Source of the DNA: Janthinobacterium fluminis | Lineage (GTDB): Bacteria > Pseudomonadota > Gammaproteobacteria > Burkholderiales > Burkholderiaceae_D | Reading direction: 5' to 3' | NCBI RefSeq assembly: GCF_028595325.1 | Contig: NZ_JAQQXR010000001.1 | Span: 310,001-374,000 of the forward strand | DNA: 64,000 bases | Shown here: positions 17,456 to 25,360 of the stretch, in pieces | Numbering within the stretch: the first letter of the stretch is position 1 | Layout of the letters: every line of letters begins with the position of its first letter | Translations under genes and position numbers: made by a program | Notes under the pieces: generated by a model | Told to the model about the DNA's origin: nothing | Databases searched by the model: none | What the model saw: only the letters and a program-made list of their open reading frames with translations

Positions 17456-17967
17456 CCATCGACCAATTGCTGGCCATCATGCCGCTGGCGCGCGCACGCG
17501 CCGCTACGTTTCTGGCGCCGCTGAACGCTGCGATGGCCGAGTTTGGCATCAACACACCGGCGCGCCAGGCATCGTTTCTGGCGCAGATCGGGCACGAGTC
17601 GGGCCAGCTCCGCCACGTCCGCGAGCTGGCCAGCGGCGCCGCTTACGAGGGTCGTACCAACCTGGGCAACGTCGTGGCCGGCGATGGCGTGCGGTTCCGG
17701 GGGCGCGGCCTGATCCAGATCACCGGGCGCGCCAACTACCAGGCGGCCGGCGCCGCGCTGGGGCTGGACCTCGTCGGCGCGCCTGCGCTGCTCGAACAGC
17801 CGGCCAACGCCTGCCGTTCGGCCGCGTGGTTCTGGAAGGCGCGTGGCCTGAACGAGCTGGCCGACGCCGGCGACCAGGTGCGCGTGACGCGCCGCATCAA
17901 CGGCGGCACGAACGGGCTGGCCGAGCGCCTGGCGCTGTTCTCGGTGGCGCAGCGGGTGCTGGCGTGA
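17452..17967 (+). CDS. Endolysin, glycoside hydrolase family 19 (chitinase-like lysozyme)
   Basis: The 171-aa protein starts with GTG 17452 in a GTGA overlap. Q-I-G-H-E-S-G places the expected catalytic Glu at 49. R-F-R-G-R-G-L-I-Q-I-T-G-R near 85-97 is the family signature loop, and W-F-W near 124 and a late I-N-G-G block also fit GH19. It would cut the peptidoglycan glycan strands after holin triggering. There is no signal peptide, so export depends on the holin. Confidence 0.88.
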   Translation: MTIDQLLAIMPLARARAATFLAPLNAAMAEFGINTPARQASFLAQIGHESGQLRHVRELASGAAYEGRTNLGNVVAGDGVRFRGRGLIQITGRANYQAAGAALGLDLVGAPALLEQPANACRSAAWFWKARGLNELADAGDQVRVTRRINGGTNGLAERLALFSVAQRVLA

Positions 17968-18317
17968 GCGCGCTGGTGCAAAGGCTGCTGGCCGCCGGGC
18001 TGCTGGCCGCAACGGCCGGCGCCGGCATTGGTTGGGGCTTGGCCGCGCACGACCGGAACCAGGCCCAGGCCGAGCTGGCTGTCGAGCGGCGCCGCGCCGA
18101 TGACCTGGGCGACCAGGTGCGCGAGCAAAACCGAGCGGTCGACGCGCTGGCCGCCGCCAAGACCGCCGCCGAGGCGCGCGGCGCGACCGCCCGGCAGCTC
18201 GCCGCGGCGAACGGCAAACGCTACGACGCCGCGCTCGTGCGACTGGCGGACGCCCGCGCGACAACCTGCGACGAGGCCATGCCGGCGGTCAATCAATTAC
18301 TGGAGAGCGTGCGATGA
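17964..18317 (+). CDS. Rz-like inner-membrane spanin (i-spanin)
   Basis: The 117-aa product starts with GTG (4-bp overlap with the endolysin). It has one N-terminal membrane segment (about 9-27) then a long charged coiled-coil-prone helix (Q-A-Q-A-E-L-A-V-E-R-R-R-A and following), the shape of Rz proteins that span the periplasm. It overlaps the Rz1-like lipoprotein gene by 4 bp. Confidence 0.78.
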   Translation: MSALVQRLLAAGLLAATAGAGIGWGLAAHDRNQAQAELAVERRRADDLGDQVREQNRAVDALAAAKTAAEARGATARQLAAANGKRYDAALVRLADARATTCDEAMPAVNQLLESVR

Positions 18318-18613
18318 AAATCCAGCACCTGCAACACCTGCGCTTTTCTGCTTGGCCAGCACCACCTGCAGTTTTGTTCGCCACCTGCATGCTGCTCGCC
18401 GGGTGCGCTGGCGTGCCGCCTGCGTCCGTCGAGGTGCGCGTGCCGGTCTACGTGCCGTGTTTGACGGCTGTGCCGGCCAGGCCCGACTACGAGTTTGCGC
18501 GGCTGGCGCCGGCGGCATCGGACGGCGAGAAGGTTTTGGCGTTGGCGCGGGACTGGCCGCGCGCCCGGAAATACGAGGGCGAGCTGGAAGCGGTCATTGA
18601 GGGCTGCCGGTAG
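18314..18613 (+). CDS. Rz1-like outer-membrane lipoprotein spanin (o-spanin)
   Basis: The 99-aa product has a hydrophobic N-terminal region ending in a lipobox L-L-A-G-C, with lipidated Cys at 31 (about 30 residues from the start, somewhat long for a signal). The mature part begins with Pro/Val-rich sequence and ends in a charged helix. With the Rz-like gene it would fuse inner and outer membranes in the last lysis step. The genes are consecutive, not nested as in lambda. Confidence 0.75.
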   Translation: MKIQHLQHLRFSAWPAPPAVLFATCMLLAGCAGVPPASVEVRVPVYVPCLTAVPARPDYEFARLAPAASDGEKVLALARDWPRARKYEGELEAVIEGCR

Positions 18614-18851
18614 GGGCACAAATTCGTTGAATATACAGTACGTAAGCCATTGTTAATTGGCGTTTTATACAGTGGTTCTGTGTGCGTATATGTGACCTCA
18701 ATTTATGGTGGTAAACCGATGATTTCATAGGTAAAAGCCTCTTTGTCGCGCTTCCTCATACCATGAATATCAGGTATTCCCAAACTTGCGCATGGCCCCG
18801 GAGGCGCTGTCCGGTAGAATACGGACTTAGTCATTACCCAGCAGAATCTTT
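18614..18851. other. Prophage right junction / alr upstream region
   Basis: These 238 bp have no gene. Base composition changes from AT-richer (18620-18780) to GC-rich, consistent with the phage-host border falling here. A TAGAAT hexamer (18815-18820) about 30 bp before alr is a possible -10 box, with no good -35. No tRNA or obvious inverted att core is seen. Confidence 0.5.
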
Positions 18852-19940
18852 ATGCCCAGGCCCATCGTCGCCACTATCCACCTCGACGCCATGCAACACA
18901 ATCTGGCCCGCGCCCGGGCCTGCGCGCCGCAGGCCAAGGTGTGGGCGGTGGTCAAGGCCAACGCCTACGGCCACGGCCTGGAGCGGGCCGTGCGCGGCTT
19001 CGCCGACGCCGACGGCCTGGCCCTGGTCGAACCGGACTATGCGCTGCGCCTGCGCGAACTGGGGTGGCGCAAGCCCATCCTGCTGCTGGAGGGCTTCTTC
19101 GACGCGGCCGACCTGGCGCTGATGGCGGCCCACGGCCTGAACGGCGCCGTCCATTGCGAGGCGCAGATCGCCATGCTGGAGGCGGCGCGCCTGCCGCACA
19201 GCATCGACGTGCATTTAAAAATGAACACCGGCATGAACCGGCTCGGCTTCACGCCGGCCGCCTTCGCGCGGGCCTATGCGCGCCTGCGCGCGCTGCCGTG
19301 CGTCGGCACGATCACGCTGATGACGCACTTCGCCAACGCCGAGGTAGCGGCCCATCCGGCCCTGCCGACGGGCGAGCAGCTGCGCCGCTTCCAGTTGGGC
19401 GCGCACGGTTTGCCGGCGCCGCGCAGCCTGGCCAATTCGGCCGGGGTGCTGCTCCGGGCGGGGCAGGGCACGCAGGCGGCCAGCGACTGGGTGCGCCCCG
19501 GCATCATGCTGTATGGCGGCACGCCGGGCGGCGTTTCCGCCGCCGCCTTCGACCTGCTCCCGGCGATGACCTTGCGCAGCGCCATCATCGGCGTGCAGGA
19601 CATCGGCGCCGGCGACGTGGTCGGCTACGGCAGCGGCTACCGGGCGGCGGCGCCGACCCGCGTCGGCGTGGTCGCCTGCGGCTACGCCGACGGCTATCCC
19701 CGCCATGCGCCGCACGGCACGCCGGTACTGGTGGACGGCGTGCGCACCAGCGTCATCGGCCGCGTCTCGATGGACATGCTGACGGTCGATTTGACGCCGG
19801 TGCCGGGCGCCGGCGTCGGCAGCGCCGTCACCCTGTGGGGGCGCGGCCTGCCGATCGACGAGGTGGCGGAGCCGGCCGGCACCGTCGGCTACGAGCTGAT
19901 GTGCGCGCTGGCGCCGCGCGTGCCCGTGCAAGAGGGATGA
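18852..19940 (+). CDS. alr: Alanine racemase
   Basis: This PLP enzyme interconverts L- and D-alanine for peptidoglycan. The 362-aa length is normal. The PLP-binding V-V-K-A-N-A-Y-G-H-G motif has Lys35. The M-N-T-G-M-N-R-L-G-F block near 125 and V-G-Y-G-S-G-Y-R-A near 260 with the catalytic-Tyr region also match, as does the V-S-M-D-M block near 308. It is the first host gene right of the prophage and is followed 67 bp later by radA. Proximity of phage DNA leaves its own upstream region short (under 240 bp), so its native promoter may have been altered. Confidence 0.95.
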   Translation: MPRPIVATIHLDAMQHNLARARACAPQAKVWAVVKANAYGHGLERAVRGFADADGLALVEPDYALRLRELGWRKPILLLEGFFDAADLALMAAHGLNGAVHCEAQIAMLEAARLPHSIDVHLKMNTGMNRLGFTPAAFARAYARLRALPCVGTITLMTHFANAEVAAHPALPTGEQLRRFQLGAHGLPAPRSLANSAGVLLRAGQGTQAASDWVRPGIMLYGGTPGGVSAAAFDLLPAMTLRSAIIGVQDIGAGDVVGYGSGYRAAAPTRVGVVACGYADGYPRHAPHGTPVLVDGVRTSVIGRVSMDMLTVDLTPVPGAGVGSAVTLWGRGLPIDEVAEPAGTVGYELMCALAPRVPVQEG

Positions 19941-20007
19941 GGCCGGTCCGCGCCGCCGCCGGTCCCCCTCCCCATTCATAAGTGTTCTACAGAAAGTTCC
20001 AGCCCCG

Positions 20008-21387
20008 ATGGCAAAAGTCAAAACCAATTACACCTGCAGCGAATGCGGCGGCGTCAGCAACAAGTGGACGGGCCAGTGCGCCGCCTGCCAGCAGTGGAAC
20101 ACGCTGGTCGAGACAGTCCCCGAGGCGGCCGGCGGCAACAACCGCTATTCGAACCCCCAGCACATGTCGCTGGCGCAGACGGCGCCGGTGCTGTCGCTGG
20201 CCGACATCGACGCCATCGACGTGCCCCGTTTCGGCACCGGCATCGAGGAATTCGACCGCGTGCTCGGCGGCGGCATGGTGGCCGGCGGCGTCGTGCTGAT
20301 CGGCGGCGACCCCGGCATCGGCAAGTCGACGCTGCTGCTGCAGGCGCTGGCGAACATGTCGCACGACAAGCGCGTGCTCTATGTCAGCGGCGAGGAGTCC
20401 GGCGCCCAGATCGCGCTGCGCGCCAAGCGCCTGATGATAGACGCCAAGGATCTGAAGCTGCAGGCCGAGATCCAGCTGGAGAAAATCCTCGGCACGCTGG
20501 CCGAGCTGAAACCGGAGGTGGCCGTCATCGACTCGATCCAGACCGTGTATTCGGACGCGCTCAGCTCGGCCCCCGGCTCGGTGGCCCAGGTGCGCGAGTG
20601 CGCGGCCCAACTGACGCGCATGGCCAAGCAGACCGGCGTGACTATCATCCTGGTCGGCCACGTGACGAAGGAGGGCGCGCTGGCCGGGCCGCGCGTGCTC
20701 GAACACATCGTCGACACGGTGCTGTACTTCGAGGGCGACGCCCATTCCAGCTTCCGCCTGGTGCGGGCCATCAAGAACCGCTTCGGCGCCGTCAACGAGC
20801 TGGGCGTGTTCGCCATGACGGAAAAGGGCTTGAAGGGCGTCTCGAACCCCTCGGCGCTGTTCCTGTCGCAGCACGACAACCAGGTGCCCGGCTCCTGCGT
20901 GATGGTGACCCAGGAGGGCACCCGGCCGCTGCTGGTGGAAATCCAGGCGCTGGTCGACACCAGCCATTTGCCGAACGCGCGCCGGCTGTCGGTCGGCCTG
21001 GAACAGAACCGCCTGGCGATGCTGCTGGCCGTGCTGCACCGCCACGCCGGCATCGCCGCCTTCGACCAGGACGTCTTCATCAACGCCGTCGGCGGCGTCA
21101 AGATCACCGAGCCGGCCGCCGACCTGGCCGTGCTGCTGGCGATCAACTCCTCGATGCGCAGCAAGCCGCTGCCGCGCGGCCTCGTCGTCTTCGGCGAGGT
21201 GGGCCTGGCCGGCGAGATCCGTCCGGCGCCGCGCGGCCAGGAGCGCCTGCGCGAGGCGGCCAAGCTGGGCTTTACGCTGGCCATGATTCCGAAGGCCAAC
21301 CTGCCCAAGCAAGCCATCGAGGGCATGACCATCATCGCCGTCGAGCGCATCGACGAGGCCTTCAACAAATTGCGCGAGCACGACTAG
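20008..21387 (+). CDS. radA: DNA repair protein RadA (Sms)
   Basis: RadA is a RecA-related, hexameric ATPase that promotes branch migration and processing of recombination intermediates. The 459-aa product has the N-terminal zinc finger (Cys10, 13, 24, 27), a Walker A G-G-D-P-G-I-G-K-S-T with Lys106, the RadA-specific K-N-R-F-G motif, and a C-terminal Lon-protease-like domain. The start at 20008 gives the canonical M-A-K-x-K-T-x-Y-x-C beginning. Confidence 0.97.
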   Translation: MAKVKTNYTCSECGGVSNKWTGQCAACQQWNTLVETVPEAAGGNNRYSNPQHMSLAQTAPVLSLADIDAIDVPRFGTGIEEFDRVLGGGMVAGGVVLIGGDPGIGKSTLLLQALANMSHDKRVLYVSGEESGAQIALRAKRLMIDAKDLKLQAEIQLEKILGTLAELKPEVAVIDSIQTVYSDALSSAPGSVAQVRECAAQLTRMAKQTGVTIILVGHVTKEGALAGPRVLEHIVDTVLYFEGDAHSSFRLVRAIKNRFGAVNELGVFAMTEKGLKGVSNPSALFLSQHDNQVPGSCVMVTQEGTRPLLVEIQALVDTSHLPNARRLSVGLEQNRLAMLLAVLHRHAGIAAFDQDVFINAVGGVKITEPAADLAVLLAINSSMRSKPLPRGLVVFGEVGLAGEIRPAPRGQERLREAAKLGFTLAMIPKANLPKQAIEGMTIIAVERIDEAFNKLREHD

Positions 21388-21449
21388 CCGGCGGCCTGGC
21401 CGCTTGGGCTATAATAATCTAATCGCAATCTTGTGCATTGGATTAGAAA

Positions 21450-21770
21450 TTGTCAGTTGAACAAAGACAGCCGCCGCGTAAAATCCTGCGGACCAGGGCG
21501 ATGCTGGTGATGGACGGCGCCGCCGCCGTCGCCGCGCACACGCTCGATATCGGCGCCAGCGGCGTCGCCGCCGTCGTCGACGAGGCGCTGGCCGTCGGGC
21601 ACAAGGGCCGCATCGTGTTCGAGATGCTGGTCGACGGCAAATTACAACTGGTGGATGGCCAGGTCGCGGCCAACTACTGCATACTGAGCCACGACGGCTT
21701 CAAGGTCGGCCTGCAGTTCGTCAACCTGGACAGCGCGATGGCCAATGCGATCTCCCGCTACCTGCACTGA
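21450..21770 (+). CDS. PilZ-domain protein (c-di-GMP-responsive)
   Basis: The 106-aa product starts with TTG at 21450; no earlier start in frame fits, and the conserved motif begins soon after. It has R-x-x-x-R (R-K-I-L-R) and D-I-G-A-S-G, the two c-di-GMP contact motifs of PilZ domains, with Gly where the usual Ser of D-x-S-x-x-G sits. A TATAAT hexamer at 21410-21415 upstream may be its -10 box. It precedes a FliD-like gene, suggesting a motility or surface role, which is an inference from context only. Confidence 0.7.
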   Translation: MSVEQRQPPRKILRTRAMLVMDGAAAVAAHTLDIGASGVAAVVDEALAVGHKGRIVFEMLVDGKLQLVDGQVAANYCILSHDGFKVGLQFVNLDSAMANAISRYLH

Positions 21771-21955
21771 GGCCATACTGCGGTAAGAAGGTGAATTCCG
21801 CTTCTGTTCGCCACATTATTGTTTTTGTTAAGAGTTTATAATTAACAACTGAGAGATCGTCCGTCGGCACGCCAGCAGCGTCGCCGCTCCGTCTCTTGCG
21901 GGGCAGGGGCGGCAGCGCCATGCCATATCGACCAACCGAGACGGGACGCGCAATC

Positions 21956-23314
21956 ATGTTTGGCTCACCAATTAACAATAGAAACAACCCCTACAATGCC
22001 GGCGCCCCACAGGGCGGCGTCTCCGCGGACGTCTACGCCCGCGTCGAAAAAGTGATGTCCTCGCAAAACAAGGGCGTACTCAAACTGAACAACGCGCTGG
22101 CGCGCGACCAGATCAAACTGTCCGGCCTGGGCCAGCTGCAAAATGCGCTGGCCAGCTTCCAGGGCGTGGCCCAGGGCATGTCGGGCAGCGGCCTGGCGAC
22201 CTCGGCGACTTCGTCGGCCAAGGGCGTGCTGGGCGCGGCCACCACCAGCAAGGCCGCCGCCGGCACCTACGCCGTCGACGTCCAGCAATTGGCGCGGGGG
22301 CAGACGCTGACCAGCGCCGGACGGGCCTCGGCCGACGCCGTCATCGGCACCGGCGCGCCGGCCACCATCAAGGTGGAATTCGGCAGCAGCGACGGCAAGA
22401 CCTTCACGCCGGGCGAAGAGAAGGCGAAAACCATCACGATCAAGAGCGGCAACAACACGCTGCAAGGGATCGCTGCGGCGTTCAAGGAGGCCGGCATCGA
22501 CGCCCAGGTCATCAAGGGCGAGGGCGGCTACGCGCTGGCCTTGAACGGGCAGAGCGGCGCCGCCGCCAGCATGCGCATCAGCGTCGGCGGCGACGCCGCC
22601 GTCAGCGACCTGCTGGCCTACAAGCCCGGCGCCACCAAGGGCATGGTGCAGACGGCCGCCGCGCAGGACGCGCTGCTGACCGTCAACGGCAAGGCCGTCA
22701 CCAGCGCCAGCAACAGCGTCGCCACGGCCATTGACGGCGTCACGCTGTCGCTGGCGGGTAAGGGCAGCAGCAGCGTCGTCGTGGCGCGCGATACCAGCCA
22801 GATCGCCAGCAATGTCGCCGGCCTGGTCAGCGCCTACAACAGCCTGAACACCAAGATCCAGTCGCTCAAAGAGGGCGAGCTGAAATCGGGCGCCGCCGCG
22901 CAGGCCGGCAACCAGTTGGCCCAGGTGCTGACGTCGGGCAGCAACGGCGTGCCGAAGTCCGTGCTGGCCGAGGCCGGCATCACGATGGGCAAGAACGGCG
23001 AATTGCTGCTGGACGAGAAAAAACTCAAAAGCGCGATCGCGGCCGACCCCGACGCCGTCAGCAAGCTGTTCACCAACAACGGCCAGGGCGTGGCCGACCA
23101 GTTCGCGACGAAAATTGCCGCCCTGACCGGCGAGAGCGGCGTCGTCAAGAAGGAAGCGGCGTCCGTGGGCAAGGAAATCACGGCCCTGACCAACAAGAAA
23201 GCCGTGATGGCGAAGGCGCTGACGGCGCAGGCCAATGCGCTGGCGCAACTCTACTCGCAACAGGCCGGCGCCGGCGCAGGCGGCGGCCGCTCGCTGTTCG
23301 ACTTCATGGCCTGA
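21956..23314 (+). CDS. fliD: FliD-like flagellar hook-associated protein 2 (filament cap)
   Basis: FliD pentamers cap the filament and help flagellin polymerise. The 452-aa product has an N-terminal FliD_N-type segment (T-S-S-A-K-G-V-L-G-A-A-T then G-T-Y-A-V-D-V-Q-Q-L-A near 105-115), a variable centre, and FliD_C-type D-T-S-Q-I-A-S-N-V-A-G-L-V with Y-N-S-L-N near 285. ATG 21956 is chosen because GGGACG precedes it and earlier in-frame codons (from 21896) read like leader sequence. No other flagellar genes are nearby, so it may be an extra or non-canonical cap protein; the gene symbol is tentative. Confidence 0.75.
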   Translation: MFGSPINNRNNPYNAGAPQGGVSADVYARVEKVMSSQNKGVLKLNNALARDQIKLSGLGQLQNALASFQGVAQGMSGSGLATSATSSAKGVLGAATTSKAAAGTYAVDVQQLARGQTLTSAGRASADAVIGTGAPATIKVEFGSSDGKTFTPGEEKAKTITIKSGNNTLQGIAAAFKEAGIDAQVIKGEGGYALALNGQSGAAASMRISVGGDAAVSDLLAYKPGATKGMVQTAAAQDALLTVNGKAVTSASNSVATAIDGVTLSLAGKGSSSVVVARDTSQIASNVAGLVSAYNSLNTKIQSLKEGELKSGAAAQAGNQLAQVLTSGSNGVPKSVLAEAGITMGKNGELLLDEKKLKSAIAADPDAVSKLFTNNGQGVADQFATKIAALTGESGVVKKEAASVGKEITALTNKKAVMAKALTAQANALAQLYSQQAGAGAGGGRSLFDFMA

Positions 23315-23334
23315 GGCCGCAGGGGCGGCACAGC

Positions 23335-23398
23335 TGGGGACAGACCACGATTTTCGAGAAATATTTCTCGAAAATCGTGGTCTGTCCCCATTTTTTTT
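23335..23398 (+). terminator. 56-nt perfect palindrome plus T-run (terminator / dispersed repeat)
   Basis: Positions 23335-23390 form a perfect inverted repeat with 28-nt arms (outer arm begins TGGGGACAGACCACGATTTT) and no spacer, followed by eight T residues. It sits 20 bp after fliD and would be a very strong terminator. Its outer arm TGGGGACAGACCACG looks like a dispersed repeat (REP-type) arm of the kind moved by IS200-like REP transposases; that is an inference, as only one copy lies in this window. Confidence 0.8.
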
Positions 23399-23456
23399 GT
23401 ATCATCTTGGCCTTGCGGTTTGGGCATGGTGTGTTTGCTTTCGACAGGAGACGAGT

Positions 23457-24587
23457 ATGGTGGCAGTGAATTGGCAGGCGCGTCTGGGACGTTGCCTCGG
23501 GCTGGGTTTGGGCGCTTTGGCCGCCGCCGCGACGTTGGCGCTGCCGGCCCGGGCGCAGGAGGAGAAGGTTCTCAATATCTATAACTGGTCCGATTACATC
23601 GGCGACGATACGGTGAAGAATTTTGAGAAGGAAACCGGCATCAAGGTCCGTTATGATGTTTTCGATAATAACGAAATCCTCAACGCCAAGCTCGTCGCCG
23701 GCAAGTCCGGTTATGACATCGTCGTGCCGACGGCGCAGTGGGCGCGCCTGCAGATCGACGCCGGCCTGTTGCGCAAGCTCGATAAGAGCAAACTCGGCAA
23801 TCTGGCCAACCTCGATCCGGCCATCCAGGCCAAGCTGGCCAAGCTGGACCCGAACAATGAGCATCTGGTCGACTGGTTGTGGGGCTATACCACCGTCGGC
23901 ATCAATGTCAACAAGGTCAAGGCCGCGCTGGGCGGCTTGCCGCTGCCCGAGAATGCCTGGGACTTGATCTTCGATCCGAAGTACGCCGCCAAGCTGAAGT
24001 CCTGCGGCGTGTCCTTCCTCGATTCGCCGTCCGAGGTGTTGCCGGCCGCCCTGCAGTATCTGGGCAAGCCGGCCTATTCGAAGGTCGCCGCCGACTACCA
24101 GGACGCCGCCAAGGTGTTGCAGGCGATCCGTCCGTATGTAACGCTGTTCAGCTCCTCCGGCTACATCAATGACATGGCCAACGGCGCCGTCTGCGTGGCG
24201 CTGGGCTGGTCCGGCGACATCAACATCGCGCGCCAGCGCGCCCTCGACGCCAAGAACGGCAACCAGATCCAGGTGCTGGTGCCGAAGACGGCGGCGCTGA
24301 TGTTCGACACGATGGCGATCCCGGCCGACGCCCCCCATCCGAACAACGCGCATGTGTTCATCAACTATATTTTGCGCCCGGAAGTGCATGCCGGCTTGAG
24401 CAACAAGGTGTTCTACGCCAACCCGAACACGGCCAGCGTGAAATTCGTGCGCAAGGATATCGCCGACAATAAGGCGATCTTCCTGTCCGAGCAGGACAAG
24501 CAGCGCATGGCCGCGCCCGAGGCGACGACGGCCGAGGTGCGGCGTCAGGTGACGCGCATCTATACCAAGTTCAAGACCGGGATGTAA
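23457..24587 (+). CDS. Polyamine ABC transporter periplasmic binding protein (PotF/PotD type)
   Basis: The 376-aa product has an AGGAG ribosome site, an N-terminal signal peptide ending near A-R-A-Q (about residue 35), and mature sequence beginning L-N-I-Y-N-W-S-D-Y-I, the hallmark of putrescine/spermidine-binding proteins. L-G-W-S-G-D near 250 and N-Y-I-L-R-P-E-V near 310 also match PotF. It captures polyamines for an ABC importer whose permease and ATPase genes are not in the window, so it is an orphan binding protein here. Confidence 0.88.
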   Translation: MVAVNWQARLGRCLGLGLGALAAAATLALPARAQEEKVLNIYNWSDYIGDDTVKNFEKETGIKVRYDVFDNNEILNAKLVAGKSGYDIVVPTAQWARLQIDAGLLRKLDKSKLGNLANLDPAIQAKLAKLDPNNEHLVDWLWGYTTVGINVNKVKAALGGLPLPENAWDLIFDPKYAAKLKSCGVSFLDSPSEVLPAALQYLGKPAYSKVAADYQDAAKVLQAIRPYVTLFSSSGYINDMANGAVCVALGWSGDINIARQRALDAKNGNQIQVLVPKTAALMFDTMAIPADAPHPNNAHVFINYILRPEVHAGLSNKVFYANPNTASVKFVRKDIADNKAIFLSEQDKQRMAAPEATTAEVRRQVTRIYTKFKTGM

Positions 24588-24656
24588 AGACGGGCTCGGC
24601 GCGAGCAGCGAAAAGGGTGGATCGCCGCTGGCGCCGCGGGCTCTCTGGCGGTGGCG

Positions 24657-24773
24657 CTATTCGTGGTAGCGGTCCACCAGTTTATGCCTGCTGTTACGCA
24701 TTTCATCGACCATTTCGACGACGATGAGGCCGATCATTGCAGCAAAAATACCGATGATGAAAAGGCTGAACAT
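24657..24773 (-). CDS. Small single-pass membrane protein (38 aa), hypothetical
   Basis: This minus-strand frame encodes 38 residues: hydrophobic residues 2-20 (F-S-L-F-I-I-G-I-F-A-A-M-I-G-L-I-V-V) then a charged tail rich in Glu, Arg, His and Lys. The membrane-segment-plus-charged-tail pattern is typical of real small membrane proteins. No clear ribosome site is visible, which limits confidence. It lies alone in a 289-bp gap, with an inverted repeat (24806-24831) upstream that could be an operator or terminator. Confidence 0.4.
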   Translation of the reverse strand: MFSLFIIGIFAAMIGLIVVEMVDEMRNSRHKLVDRYHE

Positions 24774-24805
24774 GGCGATTTCAACCGCCGTTCGGCGGTC
24801 CCTCC

Positions 24806-24831
24806 CTAGAGTTGGTACAACTAAACTCTAG
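24806..24831. repeat. 8-bp inverted repeat between small ORF and sixA
   Basis: CTAGAGTT and AACTCTAG are separated by 10 bases. It could form a hairpin downstream of sixA on the minus strand or act as a protein-binding site. Confidence 0.4.
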
Positions 24832-24876
24832 CAGAACAGGCTGGCTTTACAAGAGCGCAAAGCAAGGAAAATGGCC

Positions 24877-25335
24877 TTACTTGACGACCAGGTCGTGGGC
24901 CATCACGGCCTTCAGGTAGATGCTGCTCGGGTCGCCCGGCTCGCGCTGCGAAAACCACCAGGCGGCGGCCTTGCGCATTTCCCAATCTTGCTCTTCGCCC
25001 GTCAGCAGCAGGGCCGCCGTCTGGCCCAGCGTCGGCTGGTGGCCGACGATCAGCACGGTTTCCTTCGAGGCCGGCCAGTTGGCCGCCTTTAGCACGTCCT
25101 CGGCCTCGGCGCCCGGCGCCAGTTCCGCGTGCAGCTTGAAGCGCCGCCCCAGCGCCTCGGCCGTTTGCAGCGTGCGCAGGGCCGGGCTGACGAGGATGCG
25201 GCAGCTTTCCGGCAGTTGCGAGGCGAGCCATTCGCCCATGCGGCGCGCCTGCTTATGGCCCTTGGCCGTGAGGGCGCGCTCCAGGTCCGGCATGCCGGCT
25301 TCGGCTTCGGCGTGGCGCCACAAGATCAGATCCAT
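24877..25335 (-). CDS. sixA: Phosphohistidine phosphatase SixA
   Basis: The 152-aa product belongs to the histidine phosphatase superfamily: L-I-L-W-R-H-A-E-A-E puts the phospho-accepting His at residue 8, and V-G-H-Q-P-T near 98 holds the second His. SixA removes phosphate from His in phosphorelay or PTS proteins. It starts 25 bp after ppk ends on the same strand, so the two form an operon expected to be phosphate-controlled. Confidence 0.9.
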   Translation of the reverse strand: MDLILWRHAEAEAGMPDLERALTAKGHKQARRMGEWLASQLPESCRILVSPALRTLQTAEALGRRFKLHAELAPGAEAEDVLKAANWPASKETVLIVGHQPTLGQTAALLLTGEEQDWEMRKAAAWWFSQREPGDPSSIYLKAVMAHDLVVK

Positions 25336-25360
25336 GCTGTTCTCCCCGTGTGAATGGTGG

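Larger units (their letters stand above)
1..18650. mobile_element. Prophage, right part (siphovirus-type tail and lysis modules)
   Basis: Twenty-one co-directional genes follow the order of a long non-contractile-tailed phage: head-tail connectors, tail tube, G/GT chaperones, 1600-aa tape measure, hub and fibres, then holin, endolysin and spanins. Most neighbours overlap by 4 bp (ATGA or GTGA), as in phage late operons. Terminase, portal, capsid, replication genes and integrase would lie left of the window. The right border is somewhere between the Rz1-like stop (18613) and alr (18852); no tRNA lies there and an att core cannot be seen without the left end. All frames look intact, so this module could still be functional. 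Confidence 0.9.
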
